Positions 14,221-22,028 of a DNA stretch of 48,484 nucleotides are shown piece by piece. Where the stretch lies: positions 1 to 48,484 of the forward strand of contig CAAGBS010000002.1 in assembly GCA_900768125.1 (NCBI GenBank), in the 5' to 3' direction. Made by a program: the position numbers and the translations under genes. Below the pieces are notes generated by a model. The model worked only from the letters and a program-made list of their open reading frames with translations, made no database searches and was not told the origin of the DNA. The DNA is from Oscillospiraceae bacterium. GTDB lineage: Bacteria > Bacillota > Clostridia > Oscillospirales > Ruminococcaceae. The number at the start of each line of letters is the position of its first letter. Position 1 is the stretch's first letter.

Positions 14221-16284
14221 ATGCAGTTATCAATAGGAATGATAGTCAAAAATGAGGAAAAATACCTCGACCGCTGCCTTGCGGCGATAAAGCCCATTCT
14301 TGACAGCATAGACAGCGAGCTTATCATCGCCGATACCGGCTCTACGGACAGCACCGTTGAGATAGCAAAGAAATACACCGACAACGTGTTCCACTTCGAG
14401 TGGATCAACGACTTCGCCGCAGCAAGAAACTCAACGCTCGATCGCGCAAAGGGCGAGTGGTACATGTTCCTTGACGCAGATGAGATATTCAAGTCCTGCG
14501 ATGATATTATTCATTTCTTCAAGAGCGGCGAATACAAGAAGTACAGGTCTGCACGCTATACGATAAGGAATTATGACAATTCCGACATGAAGCATTACTC
14601 CGATGTTCTTTCACCCAGAATGATACGTATGGACGGAACACGCTTTGAATATGCCGTGCACGAGACATTTCAGAATTTCCAGGCGCCAACCAAAATCCTT
14701 GATGATATAGCTGATCACTTCGGCTACATAAGCGATGGGGACCTTCAGAAGAGAAAGAGTGAACGAAACACAAAACTGCTCGAAGAACGTCTGAAATCCG
14801 AACCCAATCCGCCCGCGCTCCTTTATCTCCAACTTTATCAGAGCTATAATCTTTATATTGACGAGAAGGCCGATTATTACATGGACATTGGCATGAAAAA
14901 ATGCCGTGAACTCAAAAATTACACTGTGCTCATCGCCTTCTACGGAGAAAAAGCCGCAGCATATTTCCGAAAGAAAAAATGGGACGAAATCATAGAAATC
15001 GCCGAGGAGTACTTTAACCTCCCCGAAGATATCAAACCTGGCACACTCGGAACAGACGCCGAAATGCACCTGTTAAGGGCAGTGGCATTTAAAGCGCTTC
15101 GCCATAACGATGAGGCTATCACAGATTACCTCGAGTTCTTCAGAATATATAAGAGCATTGAAAACGGAAAGCTTCAATCTCCGGATATGCTTGTTTACTG
15201 CTTTGCTGTTGCAGTCAGATACAATCTTGCCAATGCGCTTATTGAACTCTTGGAGTGCTGCATAGAAACAAAGAAATATCAGATCGCTGCCCAGAATCTT
15301 AAAATCGTAAAAATTCCCGAACTATATGACCGTCCTAATATAAAGGAGCTTATGCGTGAAGAGTTCCTGGTCATGACCAATACCGGCACGTACAACCGTG
15401 CGGGTCAGCTCTACGAACAGCTCAACGACGAAGGAAGACTGCTGCTGCAGGCGTTTGTCCGCTCCAGCATTGAAACCAACGAAAATCCGCTGGAGGAGAT
15501 CGCTTATTTCAAGAAGCTGTACAAAAACGACCCCATGCTGTCAGCGCTTCTCAATATGTTGGAGGAGCATTTCAAAACCGGAAACGCCGGCGCTCTTATG
15601 CATAAAATGATCGCCGACGGCTACGGCGCTTATTATGAGCTGCTGTATTTCATGCTGAAGGAAAGCGTGGATATCACCCCGCTGCTTCGAGATACATTTG
15701 ATCTCCACGCCGCCGCAGTATTCTGCCGTAATCTGTTCGATGACATGTATGACACAGCCGCAGCTTACGACGTTGACAAACAGACCTCGCCGCAGGCGCT
15801 TCTGTCCGCCCTCCGCGTTTTTGAAACAATAATGCAGATAATGATAGAAGCGGGAAAAGATATATACTCTGTTATGGCTGCCTGGGCAAAAGCAGGCTCA
15901 AGGTTGTGCGAGACCGTTGAGGATCTTGATTCAGTTCCCGCGCAGGCACTCGGCGCAGCGATGGCGAACAATATAATAGCCGCAAGGAAACAGAAGAATT
16001 ACAAGGTGTGCGCCGCTGCAATGAAACTTCTGCTAAAGACCTACCCAGCGGCCAAGCCTATCGTTGCCGCTCTTACAAAAGAAATAAACAAAGAGCTTGC
16101 TGACACCAACAAACCCAGACAAGTCACCGAAATGGATATTCTCGCAAAAACGGTAAAGGAAAACATCAAGCAGCTCATAGATAACGGAGAGTTCCAGCAG
16201 GCATCACAGCTTCTGGATGAATACGCAGGCATAGCGCCGAACGACCCGGAAATAAGCGAGCTTAAACTTAAAATGGCTCAGTAA
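14221..16284 (+). CDS. GT2 family glycosyltransferase with long helical (TPR-like) C-terminal domain
   Basis: A 687-residue protein. Residues 1-200 are a GT-A glycosyltransferase: LSIGMIVKNEEKYLDRCL, the ADTGSTDST nucleotide loop, NDFAAARN, and the DXD-like FLDADE near residue 85. The remaining 480 residues are alpha-helical repeats with TPR-like periodicity (AFYGEKAAAYFRKKKWDEII, AIAFKALRHNDEAITDYL-type helices). This architecture is common for transferases that glycosylate flagellin or other surface proteins, where the helical part is thought to hold the protein acceptor. No membrane segment is visible, so it would act in the cytoplasm before flagellin export. The start has GGAGGAAACACA upstream and lies 13 bases behind the cytidylyltransferase. 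It is the best candidate for the enzyme attaching the first sugar to flagellin. Confidence 0.88.
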   Translation: MQLSIGMIVKNEEKYLDRCLAAIKPILDSIDSELIIADTGSTDSTVEIAKKYTDNVFHFEWINDFAAARNSTLDRAKGEWYMFLDADEIFKSCDDIIHFFKSGEYKKYRSARYTIRNYDNSDMKHYSDVLSPRMIRMDGTRFEYAVHETFQNFQAPTKILDDIADHFGYISDGDLQKRKSERNTKLLEERLKSEPNPPALLYLQLYQSYNLYIDEKADYYMDIGMKKCRELKNYTVLIAFYGEKAAAYFRKKKWDEIIEIAEEYFNLPEDIKPGTLGTDAEMHLLRAVAFKALRHNDEAITDYLEFFRIYKSIENGKLQSPDMLVYCFAVAVRYNLANALIELLECCIETKKYQIAAQNLKIVKIPELYDRPNIKELMREEFLVMTNTGTYNRAGQLYEQLNDEGRLLLQAFVRSSIETNENPLEEIAYFKKLYKNDPMLSALLNMLEEHFKTGNAGALMHKMIADGYGAYYELLYFMLKESVDITPLLRDTFDLHAAAVFCRNLFDDMYDTAAAYDVDKQTSPQALLSALRVFETIMQIMIEAGKDIYSVMAAWAKAGSRLCETVEDLDSVPAQALGAAMANNIIAARKQKNYKVCAAAMKLLLKTYPAAKPIVAALTKEINKELADTNKPRQVTEMDILAKTVKENIKQLIDNGEFQQASQLLDEYAGIAPNDPEISELKLKMAQ

Positions 16285-16304
16285 ACCGCCAGGGAGGAAC
16301 AAAA

Positions 16305-17600
16305 ATGGCAGGAAAAACATATGCCCTTATGAAGCTCAGGGAAATCATAAACGGGCTGAACCAAATAGACGCGGACTACCACACAGGCAGTTATTCAGCC
16401 ATGGATATGTCCGGTGCGATAATGCTGACGTCTGAAAATATTGCTGACAATTGTATACGCGCTGCGGAAAGCCAGCAGAATTTCAGCAGCATGTCCGCAA
16501 AGTTGGTGCAGGAACTGACTATCCGCCAGCGCATGACCGACAGCAGATACGCCGAATGGTATGACTCGGCAGTCCACACTGTTAAAGTCGGTTTTCTTCT
16601 TATGATGGCAGACGCAGATACCGACAAAACATGCGATCAGGAATGCATAAGCATGCTAGTGGATTTCTGTCAGGGAGACAGCCTTACAGACGTTACCGCA
16701 CATTATTTCGCTGCGACTCTTCTTGGCGCACTTGAACCGAAAAAATGTTACGATCTTATCATGGAGGATTTCCGGAAATATCCGAATCTCCTCGATACTC
16801 TCTATAACGGCTGCGGATACACTTATGATCCCGAACAGTCACGGGATTCGATCAGCCTTATCTGCCCCATATGCGGCTCAAATAAGTCAGAACCTTATTA
16901 CTGCGCAGATCAGGCAAAATTCAAAAATCCAAGCTTTGCTCCTGCTAAACTGTGGATGAAATGCATATCTTGCCACAATCTCTACGCATATAACTTCCCG
17001 ATACAGGCAAGATCCGTGATAAACGGCCACTTCACCAATAACAGCTCCCATACATTGCCAATGCTTTACCACCCGTCGGTATATTCTGATATGTTCAATA
17101 ACATCAAGCTTCACAACAGCGGCTCTCGCTATCTTGAAATAGGCGTAGGGGGCGGTGAAATGCTTGCCTGCGCCCTGGAAATGGGATATCAGGCAGATGC
17201 GGTAGAAATATGCCGTGAAGATTGTGAAAACGTGTCAAGAATACTCGGCGTTAATATAAAATGCGCGGATTTTCTTGAATACGAAACCAGCAAAAAGTAT
17301 GATGTTATAGTCATGGGCGATGTACTCGAACATGTCAGCGAGCCGGTCAGAGCGCTTGAAAAAGCATATGACATGCTGGCTCCAGATGGAATTCTATGGC
17401 TGTCAACACCAAATTATGAAAGCGCTTTTACCCGCATGAATGGCTTTAACGATCCGATGTGGAATCAGATGAATCACTTCACCTATTTTTCGTTCAATGG
17501 TCTGAAACCCATACTTGATAAAATAGGTTTTGATGTCAGACGCTACGACATCAGCAAAAGATACAGCGGCTCGATGGAGCTGATACTTCAAAAACGATAA
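16305..17600 (+). CDS. Zinc-ribbon methyltransferase (methyltransf_23 type) with N-terminal helical domain
   Basis: A 431-residue three-part protein. Residues 1-180 are helical and unlike any family I recognise. Residues 187-223 form a probable zinc ribbon (CPIC at 187-190, CISC at 220-223). Residues about 265-431 are a class I SAM methyltransferase (YLEIGVGGGEML, DVIVMGDVLEHV, DGILWLSTPN). The order zinc ribbon then methyltransferase resembles sugar C-methyltransferases and glycan methyltransferases, but the N-terminal region is an addition. GGAGG precedes the ATG at 16305. It is the last gene before the terminator at 17668, closing the flagellin-linked cluster. The target is unknown. Confidence 0.8.
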   Translation: MAGKTYALMKLREIINGLNQIDADYHTGSYSAMDMSGAIMLTSENIADNCIRAAESQQNFSSMSAKLVQELTIRQRMTDSRYAEWYDSAVHTVKVGFLLMMADADTDKTCDQECISMLVDFCQGDSLTDVTAHYFAATLLGALEPKKCYDLIMEDFRKYPNLLDTLYNGCGYTYDPEQSRDSISLICPICGSNKSEPYYCADQAKFKNPSFAPAKLWMKCISCHNLYAYNFPIQARSVINGHFTNNSSHTLPMLYHPSVYSDMFNNIKLHNSGSRYLEIGVGGGEMLACALEMGYQADAVEICREDCENVSRILGVNIKCADFLEYETSKKYDVIVMGDVLEHVSEPVRALEKAYDMLAPDGILWLSTPNYESAFTRMNGFNDPMWNQMNHFTYFSFNGLKPILDKIGFDVRRYDISKRYSGSMELILQKR

Positions 17601-17667
17601 TCGTGATCAAAAACGAAGCCAACACCCCGCGCTTTATATCCGCTTTATAGCAACAATATGAATATGT

Positions 17668-17706
17668 AAAAGGCTCTCCTTTGATATATGCTGAGGAGAG
17701 CTTTTC
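17668..17706 (+). terminator. Intrinsic terminator closing the modification island
   Basis: GCTCTCCT (17673-17680) pairs with AGGAGAGC (17694-17701), with an A-run before and TTTTC after. It separates the modification island from the GH5 gene, which has its own promoter. Confidence 0.85.
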
Positions 17707-17725
17707 ACCCCACACAAGTCGCACG

Positions 17726-17754
17726 TTGACAATAAAGTTTAACTGTGCTATACT
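17726..17754 (+). promoter_or_regulatory. Sigma-A promoter of the GH5 lipoprotein gene
   Basis: TTGACA (17726-17731), a 17-base spacer and TATACT (17749-17754) form a near-consensus vegetative promoter 47 bases before the start codon. It implies strong constitutive or repressor-controlled expression; no operator palindrome is obvious. Confidence 0.88.
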
Positions 17755-17800
17755 CTAAATGATGTCCTGACTAACTACCACATGAAAGGAAGTGCCGCCG

Positions 17801-19156
17801 ATGAAGAAAATAGCCGCTCTGCTGTTGGCGGTGCTTATGCTTACCGGCTGCTCGGCTGAAAGCTCCAAAACGTCGGAGCCGCTGACTCCAGACAAAGTGT
17901 TTTCCGGGGGAACTCCGGATATTGACATTGAAGGCTATCAGCGCCCATCGTCCATGCTCAGCATGTCCGCTCAGCAAATTGTGATGAACATGCGCATTGG
18001 ATGGAATCTCGGATATTCTCTGGAAAGCTGCTTCTCAAACGTTATCGGAGATTATATCCCAGATGTCACGCCAAACGACTGGCAGACCATCGACGAAACA
18101 TTCTGGGGTAATCCCGCAGTTTCAGAAAAGCTGTTCTGGAGGCTCACCGACAGCGGAATAAACGCTGTGAGGCTCCCGATAACCTGGAGAGAACACATCG
18201 ACGAATCGGGAAACATCAACGAGGACTGGCTCAACCGAGTGCAGCAGGTGGTTGATTATGCCTACAACTGCGGCATGTACGTCATAATAACCGTGTACCA
18301 CGACGGCGCCAACGACAACGACGCCTGGATACGCAATGCCGTGAATGATTACCGCAGCACCCTGTCAAGATACACTAACCTGTGGTCGCAGATCGCGGAC
18401 AAATTCCGCACATACAACGAGCGGCTGCTGTTTGAGAGCATGAACGAAGTAGAGTTCGTCGGCAGCGGCGACGACCGAGGGTACGAAATACTGAACGGCT
18501 TCAACCAGGCGTTTGTCGACACCGTTCGCTCCAACGGCGGAAACAACGGATATCGCCATCTTGTGATAGCCGGATACGTCGCAGACATCACAAAAACCTG
18601 CGATCCGCGGTTTAAAATGCCGGAGGATATCGATAATCACTGTATTCTATCTGTTCACTACTACACGCCCAAGACGTTCTGCCGCGCTTCCATTCAGAAT
18701 TACTGGGGAAACAAATCCGAGCAGGAATGGATGGAACATCAGATAAACGATCTCCGAACGACTTTCATCGACAACGGTATACCGGTCATAATTACAGAAT
18801 ACGGCGCAAAGGGAAGCGATGAGGCAAGCAGGGTGTTTTTCTGCGAAATGCTGACAAAGCTCTGCCGGGACAATTATATATCCACATTCCTGTGGGACGA
18901 CGGCAGCGAATTTGACCGCACCAGCTTTACCTGGCACACTCCCGAACTGATAAATGCGCTCAAACGCGCGACAAGCGGAAACAGCTACGTTCCGAAAAAG
19001 CCCGAAAATATAGACGAGCATACCCGTGAAGCGAAGCCGACAAGAGAAACGTCTGAACCCGATAACGAACCTGCGGAGCCTGAACCAACCGAGGAGCATA
19101 CCACAACAGAGGAAACCGCAGATATCCCGCCCGAAACATTCCAGTCATTAACCGGA
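17801..19156 (+). CDS. GH5 family endoglucanase-like lipoprotein
   Basis: A 452-residue (stop at about 19157-19159) surface-anchored glycoside hydrolase. The signal peptide MKKIAALLLAVLMLTGC ends in lipobox LTGC with Cys17. The GH5 core shows IGWNLGYSLES, RLPITWREHID, the acid/base Glu216 in SMNEVEF and the nucleophile Glu333 in ITEYGAKG, with VHYYTP and FLWDDG in the expected places. The usual WNLGN asparagine is tyrosine here. After residue 395 comes a low-complexity Glu/Pro/Thr tail. No dockerin or carbohydrate-binding module is present, so it probably works alone at the cell surface on beta-glucan or related polymer. The ATG at 17801 is chosen over a GTG at 17792 because AGGAAG is correctly spaced. 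Confidence 0.88.
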
Positions 19157-19176
19157 TAAAATTGCAGATAATATTA

Positions 19177-19208
19177 AGGCGCACCGAGAAGTGCGCCTGA
19201 TATTTTTT
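19177..19208 (+). terminator. Intrinsic terminator after the GH5 gene
   Basis: AGGCGCAC (19177-19184) pairs with GTGCGCCT (19191-19198), followed by GATATTTTTT. The small gene at 19223 begins 15 bases later with GGAGGGATAA as ribosome site, so it depends on read-through or on a promoter that I could not identify. Confidence 0.85.
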
Positions 19209-19222
19209 ATGGAGGGATAACA

Positions 19223-19408
19223 ATGCAGGATCCTACCAATCTTACAAACTGCCACCGCACCGGAAATCCCGGCGGCAAAAAGAAGCCCAAGCCCTATAAA
19301 GTCGCCGACGTTGAGCTTTCATCGCCCAAGACCGACCCCCAGGGAATGTACACCGGCATACCTGCCGACCCTGACGACGAACCTGTCCAGGACGCAGACG
19401 ACCTCTGA
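19223..19408 (+). CDS. Small hydrophilic protein of unknown function
   Basis: A 61-residue protein with a strong ribosome site (GGAGGGATAACA before the ATG). The sequence is charged and proline-rich (GGKKKPKPYK in the middle, PDDEPVQDADDL at the end), without a membrane segment or signal peptide, and looks intrinsically disordered with a basic centre and acidic tail. I do not recognise a family. It lies between two terminators, beyond GH5 and facing the minus-strand flagellar pair. The good ribosome site and clean stop support a real gene. Confidence 0.6.
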   Translation: MQDPTNLTNCHRTGNPGGKKKPKPYKVADVELSSPKTDPQGMYTGIPADPDDEPVQDADDL

Positions 19409-19460
19409 TCAATTCAGGTTCGGACGCGTAAGATTTACAAGCTTACTGATATAAGCAATC

Positions 19461-19490
19461 GAAATGGGGCTGTTCCTGCAGCCCCATTTC
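19461..19490. terminator. Bidirectional terminator between convergent genes
   Basis: GAAATGGGGCTG (19461-19472) pairs with CAGCCCCATTTC (19479-19490) around a six-base loop. It serves the small plus-strand gene and the minus-strand flagellar pair that ends at 19494, although the U-run is modest on both sides. Confidence 0.75.
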
Positions 19491-19493
19491 AGT

Positions 19494-19802
19494 TTATTTC
19501 TTTCTCATGTCGTTGGCAGTGTAGACGACCTCTGCGTATATCGCCGCGACTATCTGATACAACTCCTTCGGAATGGTCTCGCCGGCGTTCAGCATTACCA
19601 GCAGAGCCGCTACGCTGTCGTCCCGGTAGACCGGTACTCCCGCCTCGTCCGCAATGTTGACTATCCTCTGAGCCAGCTCGCCAAGTCCTGAAGCCACCAC
19701 CACCGGGGCATAATTCATGTCAGGATTGTATTTCAGCGCGACCGCGGCGTTCTGTCCGTACAGCCGCTTGTTGTTCGCAGGTGCTTTCGGGTGCTTTTCC
19801 AT
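19494..19802 (-). CDS. FlhB C-terminal-domain-like protein (YlqH type)
   Basis: A 102-residue protein equivalent to the cytoplasmic C-terminal domain of the flagellar export-gate protein FlhB, without its membrane part (AVALKYNPDMNYAPVVVASG, AGVPVYRDDSVAALL, IPKELYQIVAAIYAEV). The autocleavage motif NPTH of full FlhB is replaced by NPDM, so self-cleavage is not expected. Such stand-alone domains (B. subtilis YlqH) occur beside YlqG, exactly as here, where the partner gene at 19815 ends 12 bases upstream. It may substitute for or compete with FlhB-C in controlling substrate switching; this is inferred from family context. Confidence 0.88.
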   Translation of the reverse strand: MEKHPKAPANNKRLYGQNAAVALKYNPDMNYAPVVVASGLGELAQRIVNIADEAGVPVYRDDSVAALLVMLNAGETIPKELYQIVAAIYAEVVYTANDMRKK

Positions 19803-19814
19803 GTTATGACCTCC

Positions 19815-21836
19815 TTAAACGCGGGTGTTCAGCGTAGTACGCTTATCGACTATCTTCGGGAATATCTCGGTCAGGTTGTGCGGGGTTTTCAGCGGCGCGG
19901 TCTCGAATGTGCGCGTGTTGTACCCCACATTCCTTACCACCTTGTTTATCCTGTCCTTCATCGGCTCTATCTGCTTTTCAAACCGCTGGGGATAGAGAAG
20001 CGTCAGGTTAACCTCGTCGCCCAGGGCGTAGAGGTCTACCTCAAATCTGCCTATGCTCTCTACGTCAAACGTCAGGAACAGATGATAGTTTCTCTGCGTG
20101 CCCGGTGTGTTGTTCGGGTTGTTCTCATCGTTATCGACCCACAGCTCGCCGAACGCTTTCGTGCCGTCCACGTCAAGCGGAAGTATGTAGTGAGCAAGCG
20201 GCGTGAATACCCCCGGAGCATTCAGCAGGCTTTGCAGAAGATTCGTCGCATTGAAGCTGTCCAGCGATTTCAGCGCCGGGTGGTTGATGTTCTCCTGAAT
20301 GAAATCCGTAAGGCTGTCCAGCGTTGACCGAACCGGCGGTCTCACGCCGTGCTGAGGAAGCTCGTTTTTCAGCGCCATCTTGTCGATGACATCAACGAAC
20401 GCACCGTAAAGCCGCTCTCTTATCGGCATGTCGGGCATCGCGCGGAGCACTTCGTTCAGCTTATCAATGACCTCCTGGATAGTATGCAGCTTGGAAAAGT
20501 CCTGCGTGAACTGTGCCGACTGTTCCCCGGTCTTGTCGTCTATGAAAAGCCCTTTCACCATATTGTGCAGGGTCTGCAGTCCGGTCTGCCTGCCGCGGCT
20601 GTAGGCGGCTAACTGCTGTTCGATGTTATAACCGCTGTCTTTAAGCGCAGCCATGTAGTCCTTTTCGCTCATGCTTTCGCTGAGGTGCTTTTCATATCCG
20701 GTGAGCTCCGGAAGTTTCTCGGCATTTTTGCTAATTTCCGGGTCGAAATTTTCGTCGATATGCCGAATATCTTCTCCAGTATCGCCTAAATTTTCATTTT
20801 TATCTGTCGAATTTCCTGTTAGTGGTTGATTTTGTTGTGAATTTGTTGTATAATTATCTAAAGGGACATTCTGCTCCCCCGCTGCCACATTCTCAGCGTT
20901 ATCCGCAGCGGGCTGTCTTTCTGACGGCTTTGGCTGTGCAGTCTGTGGGTCAGTCATCTTCTGCTTGTTGAATATAGCGGAGTACAGACGATTGAACGAG
21001 TTTTTCAGCGACTCGCGGAGCGTTCCCGATGATATCTGCGAAAGCAGCAGGTTGAAATACTCCTTGCACATGTACGGGCTGTTGTTATAGCGCGACAGAT
21101 TGTGCGTGATAAGCGGTATCAGCATCTGCGTCCGTTCATCGTTCAGCAGGCTTCCGCTGACGTCTTTCATCACCGCGAGGGTCTCGCCCTTGAGGTAGTC
21201 GAAGTACTTATCCGCGTCAGCCGCGCCCCACTCCTGGGAAAGGTTCAGCAGCTTCGCCGACAGCTTCTCGTTCGGGGAAAAGTACTCCGACAGGAACTTC
21301 ATGTTGGCACGCAGCGCGCCTAGTATCTCATTCTTGTTCTGGGCGAAATTGATGGACTTCAGCAGGTTGCCGATAAGCTCCTTCGTGGACGGGTCGGTGG
21401 TGGTCTTCGCTACCTCGCGGAGAACGTCGTAGAACTCGTGACCGCTGAACATGGTGTTCTGCTGCTCCTGATTCTGTATCTCCTGCACAAGTTCCTCGGG
21501 CTTGACATACAGGGACGCCGCAAGGTCCTCCAGCTTTCCGTAAAGTTCAGTGTGGCCGTTGATGAGCGCCTGGTTCAGCACCTCGATATTAAGCAGGTCT
21601 TTCAGGGTCTCCACCGCAAGGGTCGGGTCCTTGGCTACCTGCACCTGCAGCGGGATAAGTTCACGGTTGCCCATCTCAAGGCGGCTGCGCGCCCCCGAAG
21701 CAGAGGAGTTCCCCGAACCCTGGACGCCGGCGAGCTTAACGATATCGAACGGCTCCGTGTTGGGATCCATCGGTCTGGAGCTGTAGTTATAGTTCTTCGC
21801 AGTTATAGGATTGTTTATCTGCGGTATCTGCGCCAT
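19815..21836 (-). CDS. YlqG/FliK-like flagellar hook-length-control family protein
   Basis: A 673-residue protein. The N-terminal 300 residues are helical; residues 300-390 are a low-complexity Gln/Asn/Pro-rich linker; the C-terminal 130 residues (LPLDVDGTKAFGELWVD, HLFLTFDVESIGRFEVDLY, VNLTLLYPQ) resemble the FliK C-terminal domain that contacts FlhB. The paired small gene encodes just an FlhB-C-like domain, which supports the reading. The ATG at 21836 has GAGGAGGG six bases upstream; an earlier in-frame start at 21854 has none. An equivalent ylqG-ylqH pair exists in Bacillus. Whether it acts in hook-length control or is a cryptic relative is unknown. Confidence 0.7.
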   Translation of the reverse strand: MAQIPQINNPITAKNYNYSSRPMDPNTEPFDIVKLAGVQGSGNSSASGARSRLEMGNRELIPLQVQVAKDPTLAVETLKDLLNIEVLNQALINGHTELYGKLEDLAASLYVKPEELVQEIQNQEQQNTMFSGHEFYDVLREVAKTTTDPSTKELIGNLLKSINFAQNKNEILGALRANMKFLSEYFSPNEKLSAKLLNLSQEWGAADADKYFDYLKGETLAVMKDVSGSLLNDERTQMLIPLITHNLSRYNNSPYMCKEYFNLLLSQISSGTLRESLKNSFNRLYSAIFNKQKMTDPQTAQPKPSERQPAADNAENVAAGEQNVPLDNYTTNSQQNQPLTGNSTDKNENLGDTGEDIRHIDENFDPEISKNAEKLPELTGYEKHLSESMSEKDYMAALKDSGYNIEQQLAAYSRGRQTGLQTLHNMVKGLFIDDKTGEQSAQFTQDFSKLHTIQEVIDKLNEVLRAMPDMPIRERLYGAFVDVIDKMALKNELPQHGVRPPVRSTLDSLTDFIQENINHPALKSLDSFNATNLLQSLLNAPGVFTPLAHYILPLDVDGTKAFGELWVDNDENNPNNTPGTQRNYHLFLTFDVESIGRFEVDLYALGDEVNLTLLYPQRFEKQIEPMKDRINKVVRNVGYNTRTFETAPLKTPHNLTEIFPKIVDKRTTLNTRV

Positions 21837-22028
21837 GTTTTTCCCTCCTCGCAAAATTCTTCAATAAATATATTGTACCATAAAATTGAAGAATAATAAA
21901 GGGTTTTTTGAAAAAACAGGGCAAAAACCTAAAATTAGTGACCCGGCACTATCTGCCGCTGGTCATTTACATAATAAATTTAAAAAAACATATGCGCTCA
22001 GGCGTATTTTATGGAAAGGAATGTTATT

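Noticed and set aside
6896..17600. Horizontally acquired genomic island with mobile genes
   Set aside because: No integrase, transposase, tRNA or direct repeat flanks the cluster, and base composition looks like its surroundings by eye; a composition test would be needed to claim transfer.
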